Shown piece by piece: positions 1 to 9,073 of a DNA stretch of 64,000 bases; position 1 is the first letter of the stretch; each line of letters begins with the position of its first letter. Source of the DNA: Afipia sp. (GTDB lineage: Bacteria; Pseudomonadota; Alphaproteobacteria; Rhizobiales; Xanthobacteraceae); assembly GCA_017308595.1 (NCBI GenBank), contig JAFKER010000017.1, forward strand, positions 62,001 through 126,000, read 5' to 3'. Both the position numbers and the translations under genes were made by a program. The notes beneath the pieces are model-generated. The model did not search any database, was not told the DNA's origin, and saw only the letters and a program-made list of their open reading frames with translations.

Positions 1-1901
1 GCTCGGGCAACACGCTCGGCGTGCTGGTGGTGCAGAACCGTGCCCACCGCACTTACGTCGAAGAGGAAGTCGAGGCGCTGCAGACCACCGCCATGGTGGT
101 CGCGGAAATGATTGCCTCGGGCGAGCTGTCGTCGATTGCGCGCCCCGGCGCGGAACCCGCTGCCCGCCATTCCCTGCACAAGACCGGCGCGATCCTCTCG
201 GACGGGATCGCGCTCGGTCATGTCGTTCTCCACGAGCCGCGCGTTGTCATCACCAACTACATCGCCGAAGACCTGCCGAAGGAACTCAAGCGGCTGGACA
301 GCGCGATTCTCAAACTGCGTGCCGATCTCGACCGCATGCTGGAACGCGGCGATGTTGCGGAGGGCGGCGAGCACCGCGACGTGCTCGAAGCCTATCGCAT
401 GTTCGCCAACGATCAGGGGTGGCAGCACAAGCTCCATGAGGCGGTTGCCACCGGCCTGACCGCGGAAGCCGCCGTCGAACGTGTCCAGTCGGACACCCGC
501 GCGCGCATGTTGCGCTCGACCGATCCCTATTTGCGCGACCGGCTGCATGATCTGGAAGACCTCGGCCATCGCCTGATGCGGCAGTTGGTCGGACAGGATC
601 ACGCCCCCTCACGCGAGCAATTGCCCGACAATGCGATCCTGATTGCGCGCTCGATGGGGCCGGCGGCCTTGCTCGACTATGATCGCAAGCGCCTGCGCGG
701 ACTTGTGCTGGAAGAAGGCACCGCTAATTCGCATGTTTCCATCGTCGCACGCGCGCTCGGCATTCCGGCCGTCGGTGAAGTGCCGAACGCCGCAGGTATC
801 GCCGATCCCGGCGATGCGGTCATTGTCGATGGCACGTCAGGTTCGATCTACATCCGTCCGTCGCATGAAATCCAGTCGGCTTATGCCGAGCGCGTCCGTT
901 TCCGGGCGAGACGGCAGGAGCAATATCGCGAACTGCGCGACAAGCCGTGCGTGACCAAAGATGGCCAGCCCGTCGACCTGATGATCAACGCCGGCCTCGT
1001 GATCGACCTGCCGCATATCGACGACACCGGCTCGTCAGGCATCGGCCTGTTCCGGACTGAACTCCAGTTCATGGTCGGACAAAGCCTGCCGCGCACCAGC
1101 GAGCAGCTTGCACTCTATCGCGCGGTGCTCGATGCCGCCGGCGACAAGCCCGTAACGTTCCGCACCCTCGATATCGGCGGCGACAAGGCGTTGCCGTACA
1201 TGGACACGATTGTCGAAGAGAACCCGGCGCTCGGCTGGCGCGCGATCAGGCTCGGTCTCGATCGGCCCGGCCTGCTGCGCGGGCAGATTCGCGCGCTGCT
1301 GCGTGCTGCTTCGGGACGATACCTGCGCGTCATGTTTCCGATGATCTCGCAGGTCGATGAATTCGATCAGGCCAAGCTCGTGATCGAGCGCGAACTGACC
1401 TATCTGCGTCAGCACGGGCATACCTTGCCCGAGCGCGTCGATGTCGGCACCATGGTCGAAGTTCCGGCGCTGCTCTATCAGATGGACGAATTGCTCAAGC
1501 GGGTCGACTTCGTCTCGGTCGGCTCGAACGACTTGTTCCAGTTCTTGTTCGCCGTTGACCGCGGCAATTCGCGGGTCACCGACCGGTTCGATACGCTCTC
1601 GGCGCCGATCCTGCGCGCGCTGCGCGACATCGCCAGGAAAGCTAACGCGGCAGGCAAATCCGTGTCGCTTTGCGGAGAGATGGCCTCGCAGCCGCTCGGC
1701 GCGCTGGCGCTGATTGCACTCGGTTATCGCTCGCTGTCGCTGTCGGCCACCGCACATGGTCCGGTGAAAGCGCTGATCCTCGATCTCGACGCCAGGAAAG
1801 CCGAAGCGATGATCACGCCTTTGCTGGATGCTCCGGCAGGCAGCGTGTCGATCCGCAGCAAGCTGATGGAATTTGCCGAAGCTGAAGGGCTTTCGTTGTA
1901 G
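1..1901 (+). CDS. ptsP: PtsP, nitrogen-PTS phosphoenolpyruvate-protein phosphotransferase (5' truncated)
   Basis: Enzyme I of the nitrogen phosphotransferase system, which moves phosphate from phosphoenolpyruvate to NPr. The reading frame is already open at base 3, so the gene starts upstream of the window and only the tail of the N-terminal GAF domain is present. Numbered from the in-frame GTG at 21, the phospho-accepting His is residue 238 in GTANSHVSIVARALGIP, followed by the TIM-barrel PEP-binding domain with RTLDIGGDK and the catalytic Cys 551 in SLCGEM. The three-domain order (GAF, His domain, PEP barrel) separates PtsP from sugar-PTS PtsI. prfA follows after 58 bases. GlnD, another nitrogen-signalling protein, is encoded at 31 kb. 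Confidence 0.95.
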   Translation, partial: SGNTLGVLVVQNRAHRTYVEEEVEALQTTAMVVAEMIASGELSSIARPGAEPAARHSLHKTGAILSDGIALGHVVLHEPRVVITNYIAEDLPKELKRLDSAILKLRADLDRMLERGDVAEGGEHRDVLEAYRMFANDQGWQHKLHEAVATGLTAEAAVERVQSDTRARMLRSTDPYLRDRLHDLEDLGHRLMRQLVGQDHAPSREQLPDNAILIARSMGPAALLDYDRKRLRGLVLEEGTANSHVSIVARALGIPAVGEVPNAAGIADPGDAVIVDGTSGSIYIRPSHEIQSAYAERVRFRARRQEQYRELRDKPCVTKDGQPVDLMINAGLVIDLPHIDDTGSSGIGLFRTELQFMVGQSLPRTSEQLALYRAVLDAAGDKPVTFRTLDIGGDKALPYMDTIVEENPALGWRAIRLGLDRPGLLRGQIRALLRAASGRYLRVMFPMISQVDEFDQAKLVIERELTYLRQHGHTLPERVDVGTMVEVPALLYQMDELLKRVDFVSVGSNDLFQFLFAVDRGNSRVTDRFDTLSAPILRALRDIARKANAAGKSVSLCGEMASQPLGALALIALGYRSLSLSATAHGPVKALILDLDARKAEAMITPLLDAPAGSVSIRSKLMEFAEAEGLSL

Positions 1902-1959
1902 CGACGCTCAGAAACGAACTGACGCCCGCTTTTGAATCCATTCCTGCCGAAAAAAACTT

Positions 1960-3045
1960 ATGACCGCACTGCCCGAATCCAAACTCGATACCTTGCTGGC
2001 ACGTCATGCGGCATTGGAAGCCGAACTGCTCGGCCAGGTGAATTCGGAAACCTATGTCCGCATCACCCGCGAATTGAGCGAACTGACGCCCGTGGTCGAT
2101 GCCGTGAAAGCCTATCGCTCCGCGGTGGACGAAATCGATGGCATCGATGCATTGATTGCGGACGCCGCGACCGATTCCGAGATGCGGTCGATGGCGGAAA
2201 GCGAACGGCCCGAGCTTGAAGCGCGCCGCGATGAACTGGCGCAGGATATCCGTATTGCGCTCTTGCCCAAGGATGCGATGGACGAGCGCAACGTGGTGCT
2301 CGAAATCCGCGCCGGCACCGGCGGCGACGAAGCGTCGCTGTTCGCAGGCGACCTGTTCCGCATGTATGAGCGCTTTGCGGCGCTGCAGGGCTGGAAGGTT
2401 GACCTGATCTCAGCGTCCGAGGGCACCATGGGCGGCTACAAGGAAATCGTCGCCGAAGTGCAGGGCCGCGGCGCTTTCGCCAAGCTGAAGTTCGAGTCCG
2501 GCGTGCATCGCGTCCAGCGCGTGCCCGACACTGAAACCCAGGGCCGCATTCATACGTCGGCGGCAACTGTGGCCGTGCTGCCCGAAGCCGAAGAGGTCGA
2601 TGTCGCGATCAAGGACGTCGATCTACGGATCGAAACCATGCGAGCGCAGGGCGCAGGCGGACAGCACGTCAACAAAACCGAGTCCGCAATTCGCATCACC
2701 CATATTCCGACCGGCATTGTGGTCATGATGCAGGACAGCCGCTCGCAGCACAAAAACCGCGCCAGCGCGATGAACATCCTGCGCTCACGCATCTATGATG
2801 CGGAACGGCAACGTATCGATTCCGAGCGCTCCGCCGAGCGCAAAGGTCAGGTCGGCTCCGGCGACCGCTCCGAGCGCATCCGCACCTACAACTTTCCGCA
2901 AGGCCGCGTCACCGACCACCGCATCAATCTGACGCTCTACAAACTGCCACAGGTCATCGCAGGCGACGCACTCGGCGAGCTGGTCGATGCCTTGACCACC
3001 GAGCATCAGGCCAAGTTGCTCGCGGAACAGGGCGGCGCATCGTGA
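1960..3045 (+). CDS. prfA: Peptide chain release factor 1
   Basis: Class I release factor that recognises UAA and UAG stop codons and triggers peptide release on the ribosome. The 361-residue length is normal for RF1. The universal GGQ tripeptide that reaches the peptidyl-transferase centre is at residues 233-235 inside [14 protein letters not shown]. Its Gln 235 is the residue methylated by the product of the next gene. RAGTGGDEA lies in the N-terminal part of the protein. The stop codon overlaps the GTG start of prmC by 4 bases, so the two genes are probably translationally coupled. Confidence 0.97.
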   Translation: MTALPESKLDTLLARHAALEAELLGQVNSETYVRITRELSELTPVVDAVKAYRSAVDEIDGIDALIADAATDSEMRSMAESERPELEARRDELAQDIRIALLPKDAMDERNVVLEIRAGTGGDEASLFAGDLFRMYERFAALQGWKVDLISASEGTMGGYKEIVAEVQGRGAFAKLKFESGVHRVQRVPDTETQGRIHTSAATVAVLPEAEEVDVAIKDVDLRIETMRAQGAGGQHVNKTESAIRITHIPTGIVVMMQDSRSQHKNRASAMNILRSRIYDAERQRIDSERSAERKGQVGSGDRSERIRTYNFPQGRVTDHRINLTLYKLPQVIAGDALGELVDALTTEHQAKLLAEQGGAS

Positions 3046-3932
3046 GCGCCAGCGCTTCGCTCGCCGGACTGACCGTTGAGGCGGCGCGGCGCGCATTGGC
3101 GGCAAAATTCAAAGCCAGCAATATCGATTCGCCGGACCTCGATGCGCGCCTTCTGATCGGCGCGGCGCTCGGCCTCGATCACACCGGCCTTGCGGTCCAG
3201 TCTGACCGCAAGATGACTGAGGATGAGGCCGGCGTCATCGCCTCCTTTGCGCAGCGCCGCCTGATGCATGAGCCTGTCGCCCGCATTCTGGGCCACAAGG
3301 AATTCTGGGGCCTCGACTTGCGCCTGTCCGACGCGACACTGGTGCCGCGTCCCGATACCGAAACCATTGTTGCCGCTGCGCTTGAGATCATCGGGAACGA
3401 TTTTGCCAAAGACAGCAAGCTTCGCATCGCTGACATCGGCACCGGGTCCGGCGCCATCCTGCTGGCGCTGCTCTCCGAACTCCCCGCCGCCACGGGCATC
3501 GGCACCGACATCAGCGGGGAGGCGCTCCACACTGCTGAAATCAACGCCCAGCAGCTCGGCCTTGCGAACCGGGCTTCGTTCATCCAGTGCGACTATGCGT
3601 CGGCGCTGGACGGGCCATTCGATCTCATCGTGTCGAACCCGCCCTACATCCGGTCTGCGGACATTCCCGTACTCGATCGTGATGTGCGCGACCACGATCC
3701 GCATCTTGCCCTCGATGGGGGCCCGGACGGCCTTGATGCCTACCGCGCGATTACGCCTCAGGCCGCCGCGCTGCTCGCGTTTGGCGGGGTGCTGATCTTC
3801 GAGGTCGGACATGACCAGAGCGATCAGGTCAGCGCGCTGATGGAGGGCGCAGGATTAACCCTTCCTCACCCGCCCAAGGCCGATCTGGGCGGTATTTACC
3901 GTGCCGTCATGGGACGAAAAGCGGCGATTTAA
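3042..3932 (+). CDS. prmC: Release factor glutamine N5-methyltransferase PrmC (HemK)
   Basis: SAM-dependent enzyme that methylates the Gln of the GGQ motif in release factors. The SAM-binding motif is visible as [15 protein letters not shown], and the substrate-Gln-binding NPPY motif is residues 199-202 (VSNPPYIR). An N-terminal helical domain of about 80 residues precedes the Rossmann fold, as in the family. The start is the GTG at 3042, overlapping the prfA stop as GTGA. The length of 296 residues is normal. The gene directly follows that of its substrate, as in many bacteria. Confidence 0.96.
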   Translation: MSASASLAGLTVEAARRALAAKFKASNIDSPDLDARLLIGAALGLDHTGLAVQSDRKMTEDEAGVIASFAQRRLMHEPVARILGHKEFWGLDLRLSDATLVPRPDTETIVAAALEIIGNDFAKDSKLRIADIGTGSGAILLALLSELPAATGIGTDISGEALHTAEINAQQLGLANRASFIQCDYASALDGPFDLIVSNPPYIRSADIPVLDRDVRDHDPHLALDGGPDGLDAYRAITPQAAALLAFGGVLIFEVGHDQSDQVSALMEGAGLTLPHPPKADLGGIYRAVMGRKAAI

Positions 3933-4381
3933 AGGGTGCATAGGCCAGAAAAAACCTCTTGGATTATTGCCCCGGAGCGACTACGTTCCGGCCACAACAT
4001 CGGTTCAGGGCCGTGGCCCCCGTTCAGAAATGACGGGTCGAAGCCGGAAATCCCGCGAGGGATGCCCACCGAGTGAAAGGTTCCTAAAAAGGCTGGTCAT
4101 GACGAGCGCGAAGGCTGAGAGAGCTGCGCTGCTTGGGACCGCGAAGCGAACGAAAGCCTGATATTGCGCTTGTATACTCAACTGCAAAACCTCGCGCCTG
4201 TTGGCTCAGGCTGATCCGGCCCAGTGGCTCATTGCCTTCGGGCATTTGGAGAACGCGTCCTTGTTGAACGCGACTTACGGCACTCACGGACTGACTTTTT
4301 ACGGTATCGCCAGTTGCGCGAATGCACCGCGCCGTGTCCGCACATCCTTCACCACGATCCAGAATCGGTAAAAGGCACCAC
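3933..4381. other. 449-base intergenic region without a convincing gene
   Basis: No open frame here has family-like content on either strand. A short hairpin with ccggagcg and cgttccgg arms (two G-T pairs) lies near 3973-3992. The heptamer gaacgcg occurs twice near 4252-4272. The promoter of the downstream DUF4167 gene is presumably within the last 150 bases, but no clear -35/-10 pair stands out. The length is unusual for this gene-dense window, so a small RNA or a long 5' leader is possible. Confidence 0.5.
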
Positions 4382-5098
4382 ATGAGAAACGGCCCGAACA
4401 ACAACAAGCGCATGCGCAGCCGGAACAACAACAATAATAATAACAATAACAACAACCGGCGCGGCCAGAACCCGATGACGAGGGTGTTTGAGTCCAATGG
4501 ACCGGACATCAAGATCCGCGGAACCGCTTCTCACATTGCGGAAAAATATCTCCAGCTTGCGCGCGACGCACGTTCGTCCGGCGATCCTGTCGCAGCCGAG
4601 AATTACTATCAGCACGCCGAACACTACTTCCGCCTCATCGCAGCGGCACAGGAGCAGTTCCGGCAGAGCCAGCCACAGCAGCAGCAGCCAATGCAGCGTC
4701 CCGAGGGCGATGCGCTGGATGACAATGGTGAGGACGGCGACAGCTACTCCAACTTCGGTGCCGAACCTGGATTTGTGCCGGCGCAACACCAGCAGCCGCA
4801 ATTCCAGCCCCGCGAGCAGCAGCCCTATCCGCGTGAGCAGCAGCAGCCGCGCGAGCAAAACTTCCGTGATCGTGACCGCGACAATCGTCAGCAACAGCCG
4901 CAGCCAGCCGCACAGCCCGCTGAAGGCGACAACGTCGATCGCTTGCCATCGTTCATTACCGGCGGTGCACAGCCGCAGCCCAACGGTGAAGAAGGCGGCA
5001 ATCGTGGCGAGCGCTTCGGCCATCGCCGCCGCCGCCGTCCGCCCGGACCGCGTCCCGAAGGCGCTGCGCCGTCACCGGCGGAAAGCGCAGGCGAGTAA
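4382..5098 (+). CDS. DUF4167 domain protein, Asn/Gln-rich, probable RNA-binding
   Basis: A 238-residue protein with the conserved alphaproteobacterial DUF4167 core at about residues 35-100 (ESNGPDIKIRGTASHIAEKY, then a segment with AENYYQHAEHYFR). An earlier in-frame ATG at 4322 exists. The start at 4382 is preferred because family members begin MRNG and an aaaggc ribosome-binding site precedes it. Residues 15-25 are eleven consecutive asparagines encoded by mixed AAC/AAT codons. A long Gln/Pro/Arg-rich linker follows, and the C-terminus is Arg-rich (GHRRRRRPPG). The basic, low-complexity composition suggests nucleic-acid binding. The function is not established. Confidence 0.85.
   Translation: MRNGPNNNKRMRSRNNNNNNNNNNNRRGQNPMTRVFESNGPDIKIRGTASHIAEKYLQLARDARSSGDPVAAENYYQHAEHYFRLIAAAQEQFRQSQPQQQQPMQRPEGDALDDNGEDGDSYSNFGAEPGFVPAQHQQPQFQPREQQPYPREQQQPREQNFRDRDRDNRQQQPQPAAQPAEGDNVDRLPSFITGGAQPQPNGEEGGNRGERFGHRRRRRPPGPRPEGAAPSPAESAGE
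4424..4456 (+). repeat. AAC/AAT trinucleotide tract encoding eleven asparagines
   Basis: Eleven consecutive asparagine codons (AAC and AAT mixed) lie in frame near the start of the DUF4167 gene. The interruption by AAT codons makes slippage less likely than in a pure repeat, but length variation between strains is plausible and would stay in frame. Confidence 0.9.
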
Positions 5099-5122
5099 AC
5101 CGCGCCTCAGCAGAATTCCAGA

Positions 5123-5160
5123 TGGCCCGCCGGAGCTTGGCTTCGGCGGGCCATTTATTT
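5123..5160. terminator. Bidirectional intrinsic terminator
   Basis: A perfect 10-base inverted repeat, tggcccgccg (5123-5132) and cggcgggcca (5144-5153), has an 11-base loop and is followed by tttattt. It sits between the converging DUF4167 and methyltransferase genes, where a shared terminator is expected. Confidence 0.85.
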
Positions 5161-5170
5161 GAACCGGAGC

Positions 5171-5926
5171 TCAGCCTCTCGCCGGATGATCGTCCCGCCG
5201 CGTCGGCGTCGGCACCAGGACGGGCGGCATCGACGGAATGAGACGCGTCCGTTCGCGGTGAGCGGGAATGGCACGATAGACCTGCTTCGATGCCTCAACG
5301 ATATGAACGCCAGCGAACGGCGAAGATACTGCGGCGCTCATGCGCTCCCACGCCATCGCCGAGCGCAACACCCACCCACTCTGGAACGGCGGAACGAACA
5401 GCGCTTCGCCCCACGCCGTCGGCGTGAACCACGTCTGACGGAGCAATTGGGTAATCTGCGAGCGCGAATAGGGCCGACCGTGACCGAACGGCGTGCTGTC
5501 AGTCCGTGTCCACACACCGCGCCGGTTGGGGATAATCGCCATCATCCGTCCCGATGGCGCGAGCACCCGCCAGACCTCACGCAGCAGGCTTTCAGGATCG
5601 TCGCAGATTTCCAGCGCATGAACCAGAAGGATGCGATCGACTGCCGCATCGGCCAGCGGCAATGAAAACTGATCCACCAGTGTCGAGAGCGTCGGTCGTG
5701 CCGTCGGCCATTTCAGCACACCCTGCGCCGCCGGCATCAGCGCGATGCACCGTTCGGCATCCTCGCGAAACAAACCGAGATAGGGTGTCGGGTAACCAAG
5801 CCCCGCCACGCGCAAGCCATCCGCATGCGGCCAATGCTGCTTGATGCCGCGATTGATCAACCGCCGCGCCACGGCGCCGAGACGCTGCGAATAGAAATTG
5901 CGAAGATCGATCACGTCGATGGTCAT
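5171..5926 (-). CDS. Class I SAM-dependent methyltransferase
   Basis: A 251-residue protein with a methyltransferase type 11-like core. A glycine-containing first motif (VAGLGYPTPYLG) is followed by the block DRILLVHALEICDDP and then LREVWRVLAPSGRMMAIIPN, typical of small-molecule methyltransferases. It is divergent from gloB with a 128-base spacer. The substrate cannot be read from the sequence. The SAM-binding glycines are less canonical than in PrmC, so activity is probable but not certain. Confidence 0.8.
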   Translation of the reverse strand: MTIDVIDLRNFYSQRLGAVARRLINRGIKQHWPHADGLRVAGLGYPTPYLGLFREDAERCIALMPAAQGVLKWPTARPTLSTLVDQFSLPLADAAVDRILLVHALEICDDPESLLREVWRVLAPSGRMMAIIPNRRGVWTRTDSTPFGHGRPYSRSQITQLLRQTWFTPTAWGEALFVPPFQSGWVLRSAMAWERMSAAVSSPFAGVHIVEASKQVYRAIPAHRERTRLIPSMPPVLVPTPTRRDDHPARG

Positions 5927-6054
5927 ACGATCAGCCTATCACGGCAATCGGGCCCCGTGCAGCGGCCGCGCGGCGATCCGGGGGCAGCGTTAACGCATTT
6001 CAATCGTCACGGCAGGCGTGTTACCTTCAGGCATCCTCGATTAACGGAGACATC

Positions 6055-6822
6055 ATGGCTGCCGAGATTCGCCTGTTCCCCTGCCTGTCCGATAATTTCG
6101 GCTATCTCATTCACGATCCGGTCACCGGGGCCACCGCCTCGATCGACGCGCCGGAAGCAGGTCCCATTATCGAGACCCTGAAGCGCGAAGGCTGGACCCT
6201 GACCGATATTCTGGTAACGCATCACCATGCCGACCATGTTGGTGGCATCGCCGAACTCAAGAAAAAATACGCATGCCGCGTGGTCGCACCCTTCGACAAC
6301 GGGACGGCCATTCAGGATGTCGACCTGCGCGTCAAGGAAGGCGATACCGTCAAGGTCGGCAGCCTGGCAGCACGCGTCTTCGAAACGCCGGGCCACACGC
6401 TCGATCACATCAGCTACATGTTCGATGACGAACGCGCGCTGTTTTGCGCCGATACATTGTTCTCGATCGGCTGCGGCCGCGTGTTCGAGGGTACATATCC
6501 GATGATGTGGGAGTCGCTGCTGAAGCTGCGCGCGCTCCCCAACGATACGCGAGTCTATTGCGGCCATGAATACACCGCATCAAACGTCAAGTTCGCGCTT
6601 GGCATCGAACCCGATAATCCGGCGCTGAAGGCGCGCGCCGAGGAGGTGGCAAGACTGCGTGCCGCGAACCAGCCGACCGTTCCGACCCTGATTCGGGATG
6701 AGAAGGAAGCCAACACCTTCCTGCGCGCCGACGTTCCCTCAGTGGCGGCCGCCCTGGGCATGACCGGCAAAAGCCCCGCTGACGTGTTCGGCGAAATTCG
6801 CGAACGCAAAAACAAGTCGTGA
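6055..6822 (+). CDS. gloB: Hydroxyacylglutathione hydrolase (glyoxalase II)
   Basis: Hydrolyses S-D-lactoylglutathione to D-lactate and glutathione in methylglyoxal detoxification. It is a metallo-beta-lactamase-fold enzyme. The metal-binding motif THHHADH is residues 55-61, with further ligands in ETPGHTLDH and FCADTLF. YCGHEYT and the C-terminal glutathione-binding domain (VPTLIRDEKEANTFLR) are the glyoxalase II hallmarks. The length of 255 residues is normal. The stop overlaps the start of the next gene by one base (TGATG). Confidence 0.95.
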   Translation: MAAEIRLFPCLSDNFGYLIHDPVTGATASIDAPEAGPIIETLKREGWTLTDILVTHHHADHVGGIAELKKKYACRVVAPFDNGTAIQDVDLRVKEGDTVKVGSLAARVFETPGHTLDHISYMFDDERALFCADTLFSIGCGRVFEGTYPMMWESLLKLRALPNDTRVYCGHEYTASNVKFALGIEPDNPALKARAEEVARLRAANQPTVPTLIRDEKEANTFLRADVPSVAAALGMTGKSPADVFGEIRERKNKS

Positions 6823-7256
6823 TGCACCGCCTGACCGCCGACGAAGTCATCTCGCGCCTCGGGCTGCAGCCGCATCCCGAAGGCGGGCACTATCGCGAAA
6901 CATTTCGCGATCCGCGAATTGTTGATGGCGGACGCGCGGCCTCGACGGCGATCTACTTTCTGCTCGCACGCGGCGAGAAATCGCATTGGCACCGCGTCGA
7001 TGCGGTCGAGATCTGGCACTACCACGCCGGCGAACCGCTGGCGTTGCGGATCGCTAACGACGATGGTGAGCGCATGATCCGGCTTGGCTCCGACCTGACG
7101 GCGGACGAGCAGCCGCAGGCGATCGTTCCGGCTCATGCGTGGCAAGCCGCCGAAAGCACTGGCGGCTGGACGCTGGTCAGTTGCACCGTCGCGCCCGGAT
7201 TCGATTTCAAGACATTCGAGCTTGCACCGCCGGGCTGGTCGCCGTCTCAGCGTTGA
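6822..7256 (+). CDS. DUF985 cupin-like protein
   Basis: A 144-residue beta-barrel protein of the DUF985 (cupin 5) family. The diagnostic start, LGLQPHPEGGHYRETFRDPR, and the barrel segments SHWHRVDAVEIWHYHAGEPL and CTVAPGFDFKTFEL are all present. The ATG at 6822 overlaps the gloB stop; an alternative GTG is at 6819. Co-transcription with gloB is likely. No biochemical role is firmly known for this family. Confidence 0.88.
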   Translation: MHRLTADEVISRLGLQPHPEGGHYRETFRDPRIVDGGRAASTAIYFLLARGEKSHWHRVDAVEIWHYHAGEPLALRIANDDGERMIRLGSDLTADEQPQAIVPAHAWQAAESTGGWTLVSCTVAPGFDFKTFELAPPGWSPSQR

Positions 7257-8132
7257 TCAGGACTTTCGCCCCGCGATCATGTCCTTGGCTGCGATCAACC
7301 CGCCGCCTGCAATCAACGCTGCGGCAATCGCCAGCGTCGCCGTGGGCTTCGCATATCCCGCGAGAATGAGAAACGCCGTCGACAGGACCGGCGTCGCGTA
7401 AGACGCGGCGCCCAGCACGCGAATGTCGCCGCGTTTCATGCCGATGTCCCAGACAAAAAATGCGATACCCACCGGACCGATCCCGAGGGCGACAATGGCA
7501 AGCCACTGCATCGCCGTCTCCGGCCAAACCGTTAGCTCCAGAACGAGATGGCAAACCGTAGCGACTACAGCTGTCGCGAGACAAAATCCGGCGACCGCGT
7601 CGGTCGGGACCGCCGCCAGCTTGCGCGACATCACCGAATAGCCCGCCCAAACGAAAGCCGCGACAAAGGCCGCAATGAAACCGGGAATATGCGCCGGATT
7701 CGGCGCTGATCCACTGTTACCTGCAAATAGCAGGATCGTACCGGCGAAACCGAGAACCGCGCCGACGATGTGATGAGATGCCAGCCGCTCACCCGGCAGC
7801 AATGACGAGAGCAGAACGATCAGGAGCGGCCAGAGATAGTTCAGCAATCCGGCTTCAGCCGGCGGAGCCAGGCGCAAGGCCAGAAAGTACAACGCGTGAT
7901 AGCCGAACAGACCGCCGATCCCGACCAGCCACACCAGAAGTGGCTGGCGAAGGGCACGAACGGCGGATGGCCGCCACAGCCAAGTCAAAGGACCGACGCA
8001 GGCGCCAATGGCGAAGGTCATTGCCAGCAGCTGAAACGGCGGCACGCGGCCCGTCGCAACGGTGAGCGCGGCGAGCAGCGACCACATCACAATGGCGGCA
8101 AGCCCGACAAGGGTCGCAGTGGAAGTCGTCAT
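7257..8132 (-). CDS. DMT-superfamily (EamA) permease
   Basis: A 291-residue integral membrane protein with about ten hydrophobic helices arranged as two EamA repeats. The second repeat includes AGLLNYLWPLLIVLLSS in the first half and IRVLGAASYATPVLSTAFLI in the second. EamA permeases usually export amino acids or small metabolites, but the substrate is unknown here. Its stop abuts the stop of the converging cupin gene. Confidence 0.85.
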   Translation of the reverse strand: MTTSTATLVGLAAIVMWSLLAALTVATGRVPPFQLLAMTFAIGACVGPLTWLWRPSAVRALRQPLLVWLVGIGGLFGYHALYFLALRLAPPAEAGLLNYLWPLLIVLLSSLLPGERLASHHIVGAVLGFAGTILLFAGNSGSAPNPAHIPGFIAAFVAAFVWAGYSVMSRKLAAVPTDAVAGFCLATAVVATVCHLVLELTVWPETAMQWLAIVALGIGPVGIAFFVWDIGMKRGDIRVLGAASYATPVLSTAFLILAGYAKPTATLAIAAALIAGGGLIAAKDMIAGRKS

Positions 8133-8208
8133 CGCGGATCAATGCCATTCAATCCGCGACGACGCTATATCTTTATCTTCCGGCAAAACCCCGCCGCAGC
8201 GGGATTCA

Positions 8209-8934
8209 TCACTGCAGGTATTGTCCGCCGTTAATGGTGAGCGTCGAGCCGGTGACGAAGCCGGCATCGTCGGACGCGAGGAAAACAACTCCGCGCGCGA
8301 TTTCCTCGGGCTCGCCGAGGCGATTGGCCGGAATCTGCGGAATCACGTTCTTCTCGAGAACATCTTTCGGCACCGCCTGCACCATTTCGGTGTTGATGTA
8401 TCCGGGGCAGATTGCATTCACCGTGATGCCGCCGCGTGCGTTCTCGAGCGCCAGCGCCTTGGTGAAGCCAATGTCGCCCGCCTTGGCTGCGGAGTAATTG
8501 ACCTGACCGAACTGGCCCTTCTGGCCGTTGATCGACGAGATGTTGATGACGCGTCCGAACTTGCGGCCGCGCATCCCTTCAATCACCTGCCGCGTCATGT
8601 TGAACAGCGAGCCGAGATTGGTGTTCATCACCGCATTCCACTGATCGAGCGACATCTTGTGGAACGGCACGTCGCGCGTGATGCCGGCATTGTTGACCAA
8701 TACGTCGACAGGACCGAGTTCGGCCTCGACCTTCTTGACGCCCTCCGCGCACGCGTCGAACGAAGCGACGTCCCACTTGTAAACGGGAATTCCCGTCTCA
8801 GCCTTGAATTTCGCGGCGGCTTCATCGTTGCCAGCGTAACTCGCCGCAACCTTGTAGCCCGCAGCCTTCAAAGCCTTGCTGATCGCAGCTCCGATGCCGC
8901 GCGTTCCGCCTGTAACCAATGCCACGCGTGCCAT
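8209..8934 (-). CDS. phaB: Acetoacetyl-CoA reductase PhaB
   Basis: NADPH-dependent reduction of acetoacetyl-CoA to (R)-3-hydroxybutyryl-CoA, the second step of PHB synthesis. It is a short-chain dehydrogenase of 241 residues with the cofactor motif TGGTRGIG at residues 8-15, NNAG at 81-84 and the catalytic Ser 134, Tyr 147 and Lys 151 in NISSINGQKG and NYSAAK. GQKGQFGQ is typical of PhaB. It lies downstream of phaA on the same strand, but a terminator-like hairpin separates them, so phaB may depend on read-through or its own promoter. The PHB synthase phaC is not in this window. Confidence 0.95.
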   Translation of the reverse strand: MARVALVTGGTRGIGAAISKALKAAGYKVAASYAGNDEAAAKFKAETGIPVYKWDVASFDACAEGVKKVEAELGPVDVLVNNAGITRDVPFHKMSLDQWNAVMNTNLGSLFNMTRQVIEGMRGRKFGRVINISSINGQKGQFGQVNYSAAKAGDIGFTKALALENARGGITVNAICPGYINTEMVQAVPKDVLEKNVIPQIPANRLGEPEEIARGVVFLASDDAGFVTGSTLTINGGQYLQ

Positions 8935-9009
8935 ATCAGGTATCCCCTCCGCAGTTCACTGAAGTGTTTTTGGACAACAAGTATTCAGGTCAATTGCGAT
9001 AACAGCAAG

Positions 9010-9039
9010 AAAAAATGCCCGGCAATCTGCCGGGCATTT
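9010..9039 (-). terminator. Intrinsic terminator between phaA and phaB
   Basis: A perfect 12-base inverted repeat, aaatgcccggca (9013-9024) and tgccgggcattt (9028-9039), has a 3-base loop. Read on the minus strand it runs directly into a T-rich stretch (tttttt then c). It lies 35 bases beyond the phaA stop and about 75 bases before phaB, so it should end or attenuate phaA transcripts. Confidence 0.85.
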
Positions 9040-9073
9040 CAATTTTATATTGTGCAGTGCGTGCTGCGACGTT

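Noticed and set aside
4677-4692. CAG-rich stretches in the DUF4167 gene as a microsatellite
   Set aside because: They are short and part of a Gln-rich linker with mixed codons; no regular repeat unit continues.
4349-5023. Leu/Ile/Val-rich minus-strand frame opposite the DUF4167 gene, resembling a membrane protein
   Set aside because: The hydrophobic runs are the complement of the Asn/Gln codon tracts; the plus-strand DUF4167 product is conserved.
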